Assembly (NCBI GenBank): GCA_903844585.1
Contig: CAIMUD010000231.1
Coordinates: 1 to 12,572 of the forward strand
Direction of reading: 5' to 3'
Length of the DNA stretch: 12,572 bases
Source: an uncultured Actinomycetes bacterium
GTDB taxonomy: Bacteria > Actinomycetota > Actinomycetes > Nanopelagicales > Nanopelagicaceae
Part shown: one piece after another, positions 1 through 8,241 of the stretch
Numbering within the stretch: position 1 is the stretch's first letter
Layout: every line of letters begins with the position of its first letter
Translations under genes and position numbers: made by a program
Notes under the pieces: model-generated
The model's input: the letters and a program-made list of their open reading frames with translations, nothing else
What the model was told of the DNA's origin: nothing
The model's database searches: none

Positions 1-43
1 CTGGTGAGTTTTCAACCAGGACTGCGAGTGTGTGTTTACTCAT
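1..43 (-). CDS. ilvN: acetolactate synthase small subunit, 5' end only
   Basis: Only the first 14 codons are in the window; the gene runs off the left edge. They read [14 protein letters not shown], the usual beginning of the ACT-domain regulatory subunit of acetolactate synthase (AHAS). In this family the ACT domain binds valine and gives feedback inhibition of the catalytic subunit. The ATG overlaps the ilvB stop codon by one base (TAATG), and a Shine-Dalgarno AGGAG lies at 49-53 inside the last ilvB codons, so translation is probably coupled to ilvB. The identification rests on a short stretch, but the position directly after ilvB makes it very likely. Confidence 0.9.
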   Translation of the reverse strand, partial: MSKHTLAVLVENSP

Positions 44-1803
44 TAGAGCTCCTGTGAATCCCAGTCAGGCGCGGTTTCGCGCGCAATTTGAATGTCATCA
101 TTGGATGCGCCAGCTGCGACCATCGGCCAGACCATTGCATCGCGATGTACACGGAAATCAACTACAACTGGTTGGTCGTTAATTGACATCGCTTTTTCGA
201 TTGTCTTATCAACATCTTCTGGGCGATCGCATGAAAGCCCAACGCAACCCATAGCTTCGGCAAGCATTGGGAAATTTGGTACGCGTTTTGACTCAAGATT
301 TGTATTTGAATAACGGCCCTCATAGAAGAGCGTCTGCCATTGGCGAACCATTCCGAGGCTTTCGTTATTAATAATTGCAACCTTGATAGGAATATTGTTT
401 AACGCACATGTAGTGAGTTCCTGGTTAGTCATCTGGAAACAACCATCACCATCGATAGCCCACACTGTTGTATCTGGTGCGCCAACTTTTGCACCCATCG
501 CAGCAGGAACTGCGTAACCCATCGTGCCAAGGCCGCCAGAATTAAGCCATGTACGTGGCTTCTCATATGAAATATATTGCGACGCCCACATTTGGTGTTG
601 TCCAACACCAGCAACGTAAATTGAATCAGGATCAGATATTTTTCCAAGGCGTTGGATTACATACTGCGGAGAAACTGAACCATCCGATGGCACGTCAAAG
701 CCAAGTGGATATTTCTCGCGAAGTGAATTCATCTGGCGATGCCATGGTGTGAGATCTGGTCGGTTCTTTGCAAGGGCTTTTGTAAGTGCAGGAATCAAAG
801 CCTTGATCGTTGCTTTGAGATCTCCAACTACTGGAACATCTGCAAATCGATTCTTGCTAATTTCTGCAGGATCGATATCGGCATGAATAATTTTGGCATT
901 CTGCGCAAAAGTTGAAAGCTTTCCAGTTACGCGATCATCAAAACGCGCACCTAAAGTAATAAGGAGGTCCGCCTTTTGAAGAGCTGTAACTGCTGCAACG
1001 CTTCCGTGCATTCCTGGCATTCCAAGGTGAAGTGGATGCGAACCAGGAAAAGAGCCAAGTGCCATAAGAGTTGTCACAACTGGTGCGCCAAGCAACTCCG
1101 CTAGTTGGAGAAGTTCGCGAGTTGCGTTGGCTTTCATTACGCCGCCGCCAACATAAAAGACAGGCTTCGATGATTGGGTAATGAGGGCAGCTGCATCTTG
1201 GATCGCTTGGTCAGTTGGAGTTATAACCGGGTTGTATCCAGCTAATGAAAATGATGATGGCCAGTTATAAGTAGTTTGTGCTTGTAGCGCATCCTTTGCA
1301 ACGTCAACAAGAACTGGACCTGGACGACCAGAAGTTGCAATGTGAAATGCTTCAGCAATCGCAAGTGGGATATCTGCAGCGTTAGTAACTAAGAAATTGT
1401 GCTTAGTAAATGGCATGGTGATGCCACGAATATCTGCCTCTTGAAATGCATCTGTTCCGATTGCAGCTGATGGAACTTGACCTGTAATTGCAACAACTGG
1501 AACTGAATCCATTGCAGCATCAGCAAGCGGTGTAACAAGGTTTGTGGCACCTGGCCCAGATGTTGCGATGCAAACGCCTGCGCGACCAGTTACTTGGGCA
1601 TAACCAGTTGCTGCGTGGCCTGCACCTTGTTCATGGCGAACCAATATATGACGAAGCTTGGAATCAAAGAGAGGATCGTAAAGAGGAAGTACTGCGCCTC
1701 CAGGAATACCGAATGCAACTTCAACGCCAGAGGCTTCAAGTGATTTGACGAGCGCACTTGCCCCACTCATTGCTGTGCCATTCTTAGTTGAACTAGTTGC
1801 CAT
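43..1803 (-). CDS. ilvB: acetolactate synthase large (catalytic) subunit
   Basis: This is the thiamine diphosphate (TPP)-dependent enzyme of the cytoplasm that condenses two pyruvates to acetolactate (valine/leucine branch) or pyruvate with 2-oxobutyrate to acetohydroxybutyrate (isoleucine branch). The 586 residues have the usual three-domain order. The N-terminal pyrimidine-binding domain holds the catalytic glutamate, E58, in [15 protein letters not shown] central domain includes [11 protein letters not shown] near 285-295. The C-terminal domain has the TPP/Mg motif beginning GDG at 452-454 and ending NN at 479-480. Length is normal for an anabolic AHAS large subunit. The ATG at 1803 is supported by AAAGGAG at 1811-1817, 7 nt upstream. 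It is followed by ilvN with a one-base overlap, and preceded by a leader peptide and terminator that probably attenuate transcription according to branched-chain amino acid supply. Confidence 0.97.
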   Translation of the reverse strand: MATSSTKNGTAMSGASALVKSLEASGVEVAFGIPGGAVLPLYDPLFDSKLRHILVRHEQGAGHAATGYAQVTGRAGVCIATSGPGATNLVTPLADAAMDSVPVVAITGQVPSAAIGTDAFQEADIRGITMPFTKHNFLVTNAADIPLAIAEAFHIATSGRPGPVLVDVAKDALQAQTTYNWPSSFSLAGYNPVITPTDQAIQDAAALITQSSKPVFYVGGGVMKANATRELLQLAELLGAPVVTTLMALGSFPGSHPLHLGMPGMHGSVAAVTALQKADLLITLGARFDDRVTGKLSTFAQNAKIIHADIDPAEISKNRFADVPVVGDLKATIKALIPALTKALAKNRPDLTPWHRQMNSLREKYPLGFDVPSDGSVSPQYVIQRLGKISDPDSIYVAGVGQHQMWASQYISYEKPRTWLNSGGLGTMGYAVPAAMGAKVGAPDTTVWAIDGDGCFQMTNQELTTCALNNIPIKVAIINNESLGMVRQWQTLFYEGRYSNTNLESKRVPNFPMLAEAMGCVGLSCDRPEDVDKTIEKAMSINDQPVVVDFRVHRDAMVWPMVAAGASNDDIQIARETAPDWDSQEL

Positions 1804-1858
1804 TTCTTTACTCCTTTCTTCCGTTTGATTCTTTTCTTTGGTTTTACTTTGCTAAATT

Positions 1859-1884
1859 AAAAAACCCTCAGTGATGACTGAGGG
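1859..1884 (-). terminator. intrinsic terminator in the ilvB leader (attenuator)
   Basis: On the minus strand a perfect 8-bp stem, CCCTCAGT / ACTGAGGG, with a 4-nt loop (CATC) is followed directly by six T residues. This is a standard Rho-independent terminator. It lies after the leader peptide stop and before the ilvB Shine-Dalgarno, so it can stop transcription before the structural genes. It is too far from ilvD, and separated from it by a start codon and promoter-like sequence, to be simply the ilvD terminator, although it would also stop read-through from ilvD. Confidence 0.88.
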
Positions 1885-1910
1885 CGCGAGATCAAAGTTC
1901 GATCACGCGC
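1884..1910 (-). promoter_or_regulatory. hairpin following the leader peptide stop
   Basis: Minus-strand GCGCG-T-GATC, a 7-nt loop, then GATC-T-CGCGC can pair over nine base pairs with one T/T mismatch. The left arm begins at the last base of the leader peptide stop codon and the right arm ends at the first base of the terminator stem. Its position fits a pause or protector hairpin of an attenuator, whose left arm would be covered by a ribosome stalled on the Val/Ile codons. No folding energy was calculated, so the role is inferred. Confidence 0.55.
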
Positions 1911-1948
1911 TAGGAAATCACCACCACGAGGGTTGACTGTGTTTGCAT
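1910..1948 (-). CDS. branched-chain amino acid leader peptide of the ilvB attenuator
   Basis: A 12-codon reading frame encodes MQTQSTLVVVIS and ends in TAG. Five consecutive codons specify Leu-Val-Val-Val-Ile, exactly the products of the pathway encoded downstream. It is followed by a hairpin and a strong intrinsic terminator. In ribosome-mediated attenuation, scarcity of charged Leu, Val or Ile tRNA stalls the ribosome here and lets transcription continue into ilvB. This type of control is established for ilvBNC of Corynebacterium glutamicum. No Shine-Dalgarno precedes the ATG, and promoter-like sequence ends only a few bases upstream, so the leader is probably translated from a leaderless or nearly leaderless RNA. 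The peptide itself is expected to have no function beyond sensing. Confidence 0.85.
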   Translation of the reverse strand: MQTQSTLVVVIS

Positions 1949-1954
1949 GAGTGA

Positions 1955-1983
1955 ATTCTCTTATAGGTCTTGGGATTGGTCAA
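1955..1983 (-). promoter_or_regulatory. probable promoter of the ilvB leader
   Basis: On the minus strand TTGACC (1978-1983) is separated by 17 nt from GAGAAT (1955-1960), a plausible -35/-10 pair that would place transcription start at or next to the leader ATG (1948). An alternative -10 with a better match, TATAAG (1960-1965), would give a 5' UTR of about 4 nt but lacks a well-placed -35. Either choice produces a very short or absent 5' UTR. Confidence 0.55.
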
Positions 1984-2020
1984 TACGGTGAGACGAGCAT
2001 CTCAAATAATGGCTGCCGGC

Positions 2021-3694
2021 TTAGTCGCAGACTGCGCCTTTTGAGGCAGAGCCCACAAGTTTGGAATATTTATGCAGAACACCACGGGTGTATTTGTGGG
2101 TAAGCGGCTTCCAACCAGATTTACGCTTTTCGAGTTCGGCTGGGTCAACCAATAAATCCAAAGTGCGATTTGTGATGTCGATTCGTACTTTGTCGCCGTC
2201 TTTAATAAATGCAATCGGGCCGCCATCGACAGCTTCAGGTGAAACGTGACCGACGCACAGTCCAGTCGATCCACCAGAGAAACGTCCATCAGTTAAGAGA
2301 AGAGTTGATTTACCAAGACCCGCCCCTTTAATGGCGCCAGTGATCATGAGCATTTCGCGCATTCCGGGCCCGCCCTTTGGACCTTCATAACGAATCACAA
2401 CTACATCGCCGGCTTGGATTGTGCCATTTTCGAGCGCTTCCATTGCGGCTTGTTCGCGTTCAAATACACGTGCAGGGCCTTCAAAACTTTCGATACCTAT
2501 TCCCGCAGTTTTACAAACGGCGCCTTCTGGTGCAAGCGAGCCGCGGAGAATTGAAATTCCAATATCAGTTGAAAGTGGAGCTGATGCTGGGTGTAAAACA
2601 TCGCCATCTGCAATCGGTGGATTGATGTCAGCTAAGTTTTCTGCCATTGTCTTTCCGGTAACAGTAAGTGTGTCACCGTGCAAGAAACCAGCATCGAGCA
2701 AAATTTGGAGAACTACTGGAATACCACCAACGCGATCAACATCGGTCATTACGTATTTACCAAATGGCTTGAGATCTCCAAGTAGCGGAACCTTCGAGCC
2801 AATTCGGTGGAAATCATCGAGAGTGAGATCAACATCGGCTTCATGTGCAATAGCGAGTAAGTGCAGAACAGCATTTGTTGAGCCACCTAGAGCCATCAAA
2901 ATCGTTATCGCATTTTCAAAGGCCTTTTTAGTCAAGATCATGCGAGTTGTAATTCCGAGGCGAATTAAATTAACGACTGCTTCTCCCGATTTAATTGCAT
3001 AAGCATCGCGTCGACGATCAACCGCCGGCGGTGCAGCAGAACCTGGTAATGAAAGTCCAAGTGCCTCGCCAATTGCAGCCATTGTGTTTGCTGTGTACAT
3101 GCCGCCACATGCGCCTTCGCCAGGACAGATTGCTCTCTCAATTTCATCCACGCGTTCGCGTGTAATGAGTCCGCGTGCACATGCACCAACTGCTTCGAAT
3201 GCGTCAATAATCGTTACATCTTTCCCATCGACTTGACCAGGAAGCGTTGAACCCGCATATACAAACACTGATGCAACATCTAAACGTGCTGCAGCCATCA
3301 TCATTCCTGGAAGAGACTTATCGCAACCAGCAAAAGTAACCATGCCATCGAAACGTTCTGCATTCATTACAGTTTCGACTGAATCAGCAATAATTTCTCG
3401 AGATACTAATGAGAAATGCATTCCTTCATGGCCCATTGAAATTCCATCAGATACTGAAATTGTTCCAAACTGCATTGGAAAACCGCCAGCTGCAAGTACG
3501 CCCTCTTTTGAAGCTTTAGCTAGTCGATCAAGTGACATATTGCATGGGGTGATTTCATTCCAAGATGAAGCAATACCAATTTGTGGTTTTACCCAATCTT
3601 CATCACCCATACCAACTGCACGAAGCATTCCGCGGGCAGGTGCGCGTTCGAGTCCGTCTGTAACAACTCCAGAACGTGGTTTCATCTGCGACAT
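2021..3694 (-). CDS. ilvD: dihydroxyacid dehydratase
   Basis: This enzyme dehydrates 2,3-dihydroxyisovalerate and 2,3-dihydroxy-3-methylvalerate to the 2-oxo acids that precede valine/leucine and isoleucine. The 557-residue protein has the three conserved Fe-S cluster cysteines, C51 ([13 protein letters not shown]), C124 ([10 protein letters not shown]) and C196 ([14 protein letters not shown]). The C-terminal signature [19 protein letters not shown] is also present. The length matches the shorter family branch that in other bacteria uses a [2Fe-2S] cluster; that assignment is inferred. The frame is open 14 codons further upstream, but those codons run into the promoter and do not resemble the family, so ATG at 3694 is preferred. 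It has no Shine-Dalgarno and follows TAGACT by 7 nt, suggesting a leaderless mRNA. The gene lies upstream of, but is separately controlled from, the attenuated ilvBN operon. Confidence 0.96.
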   Translation of the reverse strand: MSQMKPRSGVVTDGLERAPARGMLRAVGMGDEDWVKPQIGIASSWNEITPCNMSLDRLAKASKEGVLAAGGFPMQFGTISVSDGISMGHEGMHFSLVSREIIADSVETVMNAERFDGMVTFAGCDKSLPGMMMAAARLDVASVFVYAGSTLPGQVDGKDVTIIDAFEAVGACARGLITRERVDEIERAICPGEGACGGMYTANTMAAIGEALGLSLPGSAAPPAVDRRRDAYAIKSGEAVVNLIRLGITTRMILTKKAFENAITILMALGGSTNAVLHLLAIAHEADVDLTLDDFHRIGSKVPLLGDLKPFGKYVMTDVDRVGGIPVVLQILLDAGFLHGDTLTVTGKTMAENLADINPPIADGDVLHPASAPLSTDIGISILRGSLAPEGAVCKTAGIGIESFEGPARVFEREQAAMEALENGTIQAGDVVVIRYEGPKGGPGMREMLMITGAIKGAGLGKSTLLLTDGRFSGGSTGLCVGHVSPEAVDGGPIAFIKDGDKVRIDITNRTLDLLVDPAELEKRKSGWKPLTHKYTRGVLHKYSKLVGSASKGAVCD

Positions 3695-3701
3695 GTGGGT
3701 A

Positions 3702-3707
3702 AGTCTA
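3702..3707 (-). promoter_or_regulatory. -10 element of ilvD (leaderless start)
   Basis: Minus-strand TAGACT ends 7 nt before the ilvD ATG, which would put transcription start on or beside the start codon. A weak -35, TTGGTT, lies 18 nt further upstream. The same hexamer at the same distance precedes proA and, with 8 nt, gatC. Confidence 0.65.
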
Positions 3708-3708
3708 A

Positions 3709-3714
3709 TAGAAT
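3709..3714 (+). promoter_or_regulatory. candidate -10 element of the MFS transporter gene
   Basis: Plus-strand TAGAAT matches the -10 consensus at five of six bases and lies one base from the ilvD -10 on the opposite strand. Initiation would be near 3721, giving a 5' UTR of about 55 nt that contains an inverted repeat and the Shine-Dalgarno. No convincing -35 was found, so this is tentative. Confidence 0.4.
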
Positions 3715-3742
3715 GGCCATGTTCCAACCAATCCATTCAACC

Positions 3743-3758
3743 CAGCATTTACATGCTG
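3743..3758. repeat. inverted repeat upstream of the MFS transporter gene
   Basis: CAGCAT-TTAC-ATGCTG is a perfect 6-bp inverted repeat with a 4-nt spacer, lying 5 nt before the transporter's Shine-Dalgarno and downstream of its likely -10. It could be an operator for a repressor of the exporter or a small hairpin in the 5' UTR. No regulator gene lies next to it in the window. Confidence 0.4.
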
Positions 3759-3763
3759 ATAAA

Positions 3764-3769
3764 GAGGAG
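3764..3769 (+). promoter_or_regulatory. Shine-Dalgarno that fixes the MFS start
   Basis: GAGGAG ends 6 nt before GTG at 3776. It selects this GTG over the upstream in-frame codons, which overlap ilvD and its promoter and encode no recognisable MFS sequence. Confidence 0.85.
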
Positions 3770-3775
3770 TTTTCT

Positions 3776-5239
3776 GTGTCAAAAAAGCCTGTCACTGACG
3801 GACTAGACCCAACTAGATGGCGAACGCTCTTCGTCGTTGCAATCTCTCAGTTAATGCTCGTTCTCGATAGTTCAATTATGAACATCGCAATTCCCAGCGC
3901 GAAAATTGACCTTGGGATTTCTGATGCGAATCAGCAATGGGTAATTACTGCATACACACTTGCTTTTGGTTCACTGCTTCTTCTTGGCGGTCGTATCGGC
4001 GACTTCATGGGACGCAAGAAGATATTCATTATCGGTCTCATTGGTTTTGCTGGTGCATCAGCTCTTGGTGGAATCGCATCAACACAAGGACTTCTCTTCG
4101 CAGCGCGCGCACTTCAGGGCGTATTTGGTGCACTTCTTGCACCAGCAGCGCTTTCAATTATTTCTGTAACTTTCACTGTTCCAAAAGAGCGAGCAAAAGC
4201 ATTTGGTGTAGTCGGTGCAATCTCAGGCGGCGGCGCAGCAATTGGCCTCATCCTCGGTGGAACACTTACTGAATTCTTCTCATGGCGTTGGTGCCTGGGA
4301 GTTAATACTCCTATTGCGATCGTTGCTGCGATTCTTGCAGTTGCATATGTACATGAATCTCGCGCAGAAGGAGATCGTCACTACGACATTCCTGGTGTCA
4401 TTACGGCAACAGCTGGTCTCTTCTCACTTACATATGGATTTAACGAAGCAGCAACAAAGGGTTGGTCATCAAATACGACTATCTCATTCTTGGTCGCAGC
4501 TGCAGTTCTTCTCGTTATCTTCGTATTCATTGAAAAGCGTGTGGCAAATCCATTGATGCCACTTCGTGTGGTGACCGAACGAAACCGCGGTGGTTCATAC
4601 CTTGGTTCACTCGTTGTTGGCGCAGGACTTTTCTCAATGTTCTTATTCCTTGGTCTCTACCTTCAGGTAATTCTTGGATACAGCCCACTGAAGTCAGGTT
4701 TTGCATTCCTTCCATTTACTGCAGGAATCATTATCTTCGCTGGAGTTGCATCTCAACTTCTTCCTAAGTTTGGTCCAAAGCCACTTATGGTTCCGGGCCT
4801 TCTGGCAGCAGCAGTAGGACTTCTTTTGCTTACGCGAATCACACCAGAGACTTCATATACATCGCACGTACTTCCAGCTCTATTCATTATGAGCTCGGGT
4901 ATGGCACTTGTCTTCATTCCACTTACTTCAACATCACTTCATGCAGTTTCGCTGCATGACACTGGCGTTGCAAGTGCAATGGTTAATACAAGTCAGCAGA
5001 TTGGTGGATCACTTGGTACTGCCCTTCTCAATACAATCGCAGCAACTGCAACTACTTCTTACATAGCTGCCCACAGTGAATTGGGTGAAATGGTTAAGCC
5101 ATTTGCTCTCACACATGGATTTACTGTGGCATTTACATTTAGCGCTGGGCTATTAGCTATTGGCGCTGTAGTTCTCTTCTTCTTCATCAACATCGGTAAA
5201 GATTCTCTTGTTGAAACTGAAGGCGTAGGAATGCACTAA
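3776..5239 (+). CDS. MFS transporter, DHA2 (EmrB/QacA-like, 14-helix) family
   Basis: This is a 487-residue inner-membrane protein made largely of hydrophobic segments, long enough for 14 helices. The first helix carries the LDSSIMNIAIP motif (about 30-40, with D31). Motif A is GGRIGDFMGRKK at 71-82, between helices 2 and 3. The glycine-rich helix 5 (motif C, typical of antiporters) lies near 147-162 with GG at 161-162. Family members are mostly proton-driven exporters of drugs, dyes or metabolites; the substrate cannot be read from sequence. The GTG start is supported by GAGGAG 6 nt upstream. The gene is divergent from ilvD across an 81-nt gap, and its TAA directly abuts the gatB stop on the other strand. 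It may have been inserted between otherwise housekeeping genes. A link to branched-chain amino acid export is possible but unsupported. Confidence 0.9.
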   Translation: MSKKPVTDGLDPTRWRTLFVVAISQLMLVLDSSIMNIAIPSAKIDLGISDANQQWVITAYTLAFGSLLLLGGRIGDFMGRKKIFIIGLIGFAGASALGGIASTQGLLFAARALQGVFGALLAPAALSIISVTFTVPKERAKAFGVVGAISGGGAAIGLILGGTLTEFFSWRWCLGVNTPIAIVAAILAVAYVHESRAEGDRHYDIPGVITATAGLFSLTYGFNEAATKGWSSNTTISFLVAAAVLLVIFVFIEKRVANPLMPLRVVTERNRGGSYLGSLVVGAGLFSMFLFLGLYLQVILGYSPLKSGFAFLPFTAGIIIFAGVASQLLPKFGPKPLMVPGLLAAAVGLLLLTRITPETSYTSHVLPALFIMSSGMALVFIPLTSTSLHAVSLHDTGVASAMVNTSQQIGGSLGTALLNTIAATATTSYIAAHSELGEMVKPFALTHGFTVAFTFSAGLLAIGAVVLFFFINIGKDSLVETEGVGMH

Positions 5240-6748
5240 CTAAGCGTTTGATTGACCTAGATGGCCAAGTAGAAGTTCGCGAACTTTCGCGGCATCTGCT
5301 TGGCCTTTAGTGTCTTTCATGACCGCACCGATTAGTGCGCCCGCTGCAGGTATATGGCCATCTCTTACCTTCTGCGCTGTCTCGGGTTGGGCAGCACATG
5401 CGCGTTCGATTGCAGCAATTAACTCACCATCGTTATTTACAACTTTAATTCCACGCTTTTCAATAACCTGCTTAGCGTTTCCTTCTCCCCCAACAATTCC
5501 TTCAATAACTTGTCTAGCAAGTTTGTCCGTCAATTCACCGGAGGCGACAAGTGATACAACTTCAGAAACATCTGAAGGCGTAATACTTAACTCTGCAATT
5601 GCAACATCTTTTTCATTTGCAATTCGAGAAATTTCTCCAAGCCACCATGTGCGTGCTTTCGTTGGATCAGTGCCAAGTAAAACCGTTGCCTCAACAATGT
5701 CGAGCACATCAGCGTTAATCATCGCTGCCATCTCTTTATCCGGAACAGCCCACTCTACCTTCAATCGCTTGCGACGAATTGATGGTCGCTCTGGGAGTGT
5801 TTTACGAAGCTCTTCGATCCATGCGGCATCTGGTGCAACTGGAATTAAATCCGGTTCTGGGAAGTAGCGGTAATCCTCTGCTTGTTCTTTCGAACGACCA
5901 GAGCGAGTTAGACCTGTGTCTTCTTGGAAGTGACGAGTCTCTTGCTTAACTTTCTTGCCTTCATTTAAAAGATCAGCATGTCGAATCATTTCGCCGCGAA
6001 CTGCGCGTTCTACAGAGCGAAGTGAATTAACATTTTTAGTCTCAGAACGTGTGCCCAATACATCTGAGCCCATTGGCTTAAGTGAAACGTTTGCATCGCA
6101 ACGAAGGGAACCCTGTTCCATCTTCACATCAGAGACGCCTAGCCCACGCAAAATGTCGCGGAGTTCGGCCACATATGCGCGAGCAACTTCTGGTGCGTAC
6201 TTGCCAGTTCCGGGAACAATCTTTGTAACGATTTCAACTAGAGGAATGCCTGCTCGGTTGTAGTCGAGAAGTGAATATTCGGCGCCGTGAATGCGACCGG
6301 TTGCGCCACCTACGTGAAGTGACTTACCGGTGTCTTCTTCCATGTGGACGCGTTCGATTTCAACTCTGAATTGCTTTGGACCTTCATCGGTTTCAATTTC
6401 AACATCGACAAAACCCTCAACACAGATTGGTTCGTCATATTGAGAGATCTGAAAGTTTTTTGGCATATCTGGATAGAAATAGTTCTTGCGAGCAAAGCGG
6501 CTAAATGGGGCGATTCGGCAGTTAAGTGCCAGACCGATCTTGATTGTTGATTCAATCGCCTTTTCGTTGACTACTGGCAGAGCGCCCGGAAGCGCCAAAC
6601 AGACAGGACAAGTTTGTGTATTTGGTTCGGCGCCAAAAGTTGTTGTGCAAGAACAGAACATCTTTGAATTGGTATTTAATTCCACGTGCACTTCAAGTCC
6701 AAGCACTGGATCGTACTTTGCGACTACTTCATCATATGTGGCACTCAT
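5240..6748 (-). CDS. gatB: Asp/Glu-tRNA amidotransferase subunit B
   Basis: GatB is the tRNA-binding and kinase-like subunit of GatCAB: it activates the side chain of Glu-tRNA(Gln) or Asp-tRNA(Asn) with ATP and accepts ammonia from GatA. The 502 residues show [10 protein letters not shown] (17-26), a four-cysteine zinc-type site (C32, C34, C47, C50), [12 protein letters not shown] (211-222) and YRYFPEPDL (293-301). An alpha-helical YqeY-like tail follows, ending with [11 protein letters not shown] at 6748 overlaps the gatA stop by 4 nt (ATGA) and has a strong Shine-Dalgarno, GGAGGTG, at 6753-6759. The 16 open codons upstream of it lie inside gatA and are discounted. The stop codon is immediately adjacent to the stop of the convergent MFS gene, leaving no room for a terminator between them. 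Confidence 0.97.
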   Translation of the reverse strand: MSATYDEVVAKYDPVLGLEVHVELNTNSKMFCSCTTTFGAEPNTQTCPVCLALPGALPVVNEKAIESTIKIGLALNCRIAPFSRFARKNYFYPDMPKNFQISQYDEPICVEGFVDVEIETDEGPKQFRVEIERVHMEEDTGKSLHVGGATGRIHGAEYSLLDYNRAGIPLVEIVTKIVPGTGKYAPEVARAYVAELRDILRGLGVSDVKMEQGSLRCDANVSLKPMGSDVLGTRSETKNVNSLRSVERAVRGEMIRHADLLNEGKKVKQETRHFQEDTGLTRSGRSKEQAEDYRYFPEPDLIPVAPDAAWIEELRKTLPERPSIRRKRLKVEWAVPDKEMAAMINADVLDIVEATVLLGTDPTKARTWWLGEISRIANEKDVAIAELSITPSDVSEVVSLVASGELTDKLARQVIEGIVGGEGNAKQVIEKRGIKVVNNDGELIAAIERACAAQPETAQKVRDGHIPAAGALIGAVMKDTKGQADAAKVRELLLGHLGQSNA

Positions 6749-8241
6749 GCGCCACCTCCCATTGATGGAGCTTTCGAAAGAATTGGTGCGCCCCACTTTG
6801 ATACAAGAGCGGCTTCAAGTGCTGCGCCAACTTGGTAGAGGCGCTGATCTTGCATTGCAGGAGCCATAATTTGGAAACCAACAGGAAGCCCATCTTCTTC
6901 AGCAAGTCCTGCAGGAAGTGACATTCCGCAAATACCTGCAAGATTAACTGGAATTGTCGCGACATCGCCTAAGTACATCGCCATTGGGTCATCAACTTTT
7001 TCACCAATCTTGTACGCCGTTGTTGGCGCAGTTGGTGAAACAAGTACATCTGCTTTAGCAAAAGCTTTTGCATAATCTTCGATGATTAGGGTGCGAATCT
7101 TCTGCGCGCTTCCATAATATGCATCGTAATAACCTGATGAAAGTGCGTATGTTCCAAGGATGATGCGGCGCTTAACTTCGCGACCAAAACCGGCGTCGCG
7201 AGTAACATTCATAACTGCCTCCGCGGAGGCTCCGTCCTTATCGCCAACGCGAAGGCCATAACGCATCGCATCAAAGCGTGCGAGGTTGGATGAAGCTTCA
7301 CTCGGTGCAATTAAGTAATAAGCAGCAAGTGCGTATTCAAAGTTAGGACAGTCAACTTCAACGATTTCTGCGCCAAGTGAGGCAAGAATTTTGAGTGACT
7401 CATCAAAGCGAGTTTGCACTCCTTTTTGATATCCCTCTCCTTGTAACTGCTTAATTACACCAATCTTTAAACCTTTTACATCTCCTGATTTCGCTGCCGC
7501 AACTACAGCAGGAACTGAGGCGTTAATACTTGTCGCATCATGCGCATCGTGTCCTGCAATTACTTCATGTAAAAGCGCAGTATCCAAAACAGTACGACCA
7601 AATGGTCCTGCTTGATCCAAACTTGATGAATATGCAATAAGACCATAACGAGAAACTGCGCCATACGTTGGGCGAACTCCAACAATTCCTGTTAGCGCTG
7701 CTGGTTGACGAATAGATCCACCGGTGTCAGAACCAATTGCAAGTGGAGATTGAAAAGATGAGACGGCAGCTGCCGAACCACCGGATGAACCACCAGGTGT
7801 GCGAGTTAAATCCCATGGATTAAATGTCGGACCATAACCAGAATTTTCCGTTGATGAACCCATGGCGAATTCATCCATATTTGTCTTGCCCATAATGACA
7901 ACGCCAGCAGCTTTAAGTTTTGCCACAACAGTTGAGTCATATGGTGGTCGCCAGCCCTGCAATATTTTTGAACCAGCAGTTGTTGGTACGCCCTTTTGAG
8001 CCAAAATATCTTTAAGCGCCAGCGGAATGCCGGCAAGCGGCGAAAGCTTTTCGCCCTTTGCGCGCTTTGCATCAACGATTGCTGCTTGTGCAAGTGCACC
8101 TTCTTTATCAACGTGCAAGAAAGCTTTAACTTTGGAATCGATAGAGCTAATTCGATCTAAGTGCGCCTGAGTTAGGGCAACAGATGTTGTCTCACCTTTT
8201 GCTAGCGCATCTGCCATCTCTACAGCGGTTTTATTGATCAC
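6745..8241 (-). CDS. gatA: Asp/Glu-tRNA amidotransferase subunit A (amidase)
   Basis: GatA hydrolyses glutamine and delivers ammonia to GatB for tRNA-dependent amidation. The 498 residues carry the amidase-signature Ser-cisSer-Lys triad: K77 in LALKD, the cis-serine at S152 in [11 protein letters not shown], and the nucleophile S176 in [11 protein letters not shown]. These lie two residues before the known Staphylococcus aureus positions (K79, S154, S178). The signature continues with [23 protein letters not shown]. The start is GTG, sharing 4 nt with the gatC stop (GTGA), with a modest Shine-Dalgarno GGGTGA at 8248-8253. The next in-frame Met, residue 9, would remove conserved N-terminal sequence. 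Together with gatC and gatB it forms one tightly overlapped operon, which keeps the three subunits in proportion. Confidence 0.97.
   Translation of the reverse strand: MINKTAVEMADALAKGETTSVALTQAHLDRISSIDSKVKAFLHVDKEGALAQAAIVDAKRAKGEKLSPLAGIPLALKDILAQKGVPTTAGSKILQGWRPPYDSTVVAKLKAAGVVIMGKTNMDEFAMGSSTENSGYGPTFNPWDLTRTPGGSSGGSAAAVSSFQSPLAIGSDTGGSIRQPAALTGIVGVRPTYGAVSRYGLIAYSSSLDQAGPFGRTVLDTALLHEVIAGHDAHDATSINASVPAVVAAAKSGDVKGLKIGVIKQLQGEGYQKGVQTRFDESLKILASLGAEIVEVDCPNFEYALAAYYLIAPSEASSNLARFDAMRYGLRVGDKDGASAEAVMNVTRDAGFGREVKRRIILGTYALSSGYYDAYYGSAQKIRTLIIEDYAKAFAKADVLVSPTAPTTAYKIGEKVDDPMAMYLGDVATIPVNLAGICGMSLPAGLAEEDGLPVGFQIMAPAMQDQRLYQVGAALEAALVSKWGAPILSKAPSMGGGA
6753..6759 (-). promoter_or_regulatory. 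Shine-Dalgarno of gatB inside the end of gatA
   Basis: Minus-strand GGAGGTG lies within the codons for the Gly-Gly-Gly end of GatA and 4 nt before the gatB ATG. It decides the gatB start and indicates coupled translation. Confidence 0.85.

Noticed and set aside
1989..2004. Hairpin after the ilvD stop as a terminator
   Set aside because: On the minus strand TGAGA/TCTCA forms only a 5-bp stem with a 6-nt loop and no following T tract, so it is not a convincing intrinsic terminator.
2421..3002. Open plus-strand frame of 193 codons inside ilvD
   Set aside because: It is antisense to a fully conserved ilvD, contains no recognisable domain, is low-complexity Ser/Pro/Ala/Arg-rich, and has no ribosome binding site.
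3695..3736. Longer ilvD with 14 extra N-terminal codons
   Set aside because: The extra codons overlap the -10 element and lack family similarity; the ATG at 3694 gives the usual 557-residue length.
3581..3775. Longer MFS protein starting inside ilvD
   Set aside because: The extension of 65 codons is antisense to ilvD, is not hydrophobic or MFS-like, and passes through the promoter region; GTG 3776 has a good Shine-Dalgarno.
3342..3806. Open plus-strand frame across the ilvD 5' end and the intergenic region
   Set aside because: It overlaps ilvD antisense, the promoter region and the true MFS start in another frame; it has no recognisable product.
5310..5867. Open plus-strand frame of 185 codons inside gatB
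   Set aside because: It is an antisense shadow of conserved gatB codons, rich in Ser and Ile, without family resemblance.
6749..6796. Longer gatB with 16 extra N-terminal codons
   Set aside because: They lie inside gatA and include the Shine-Dalgarno that serves ATG 6748.
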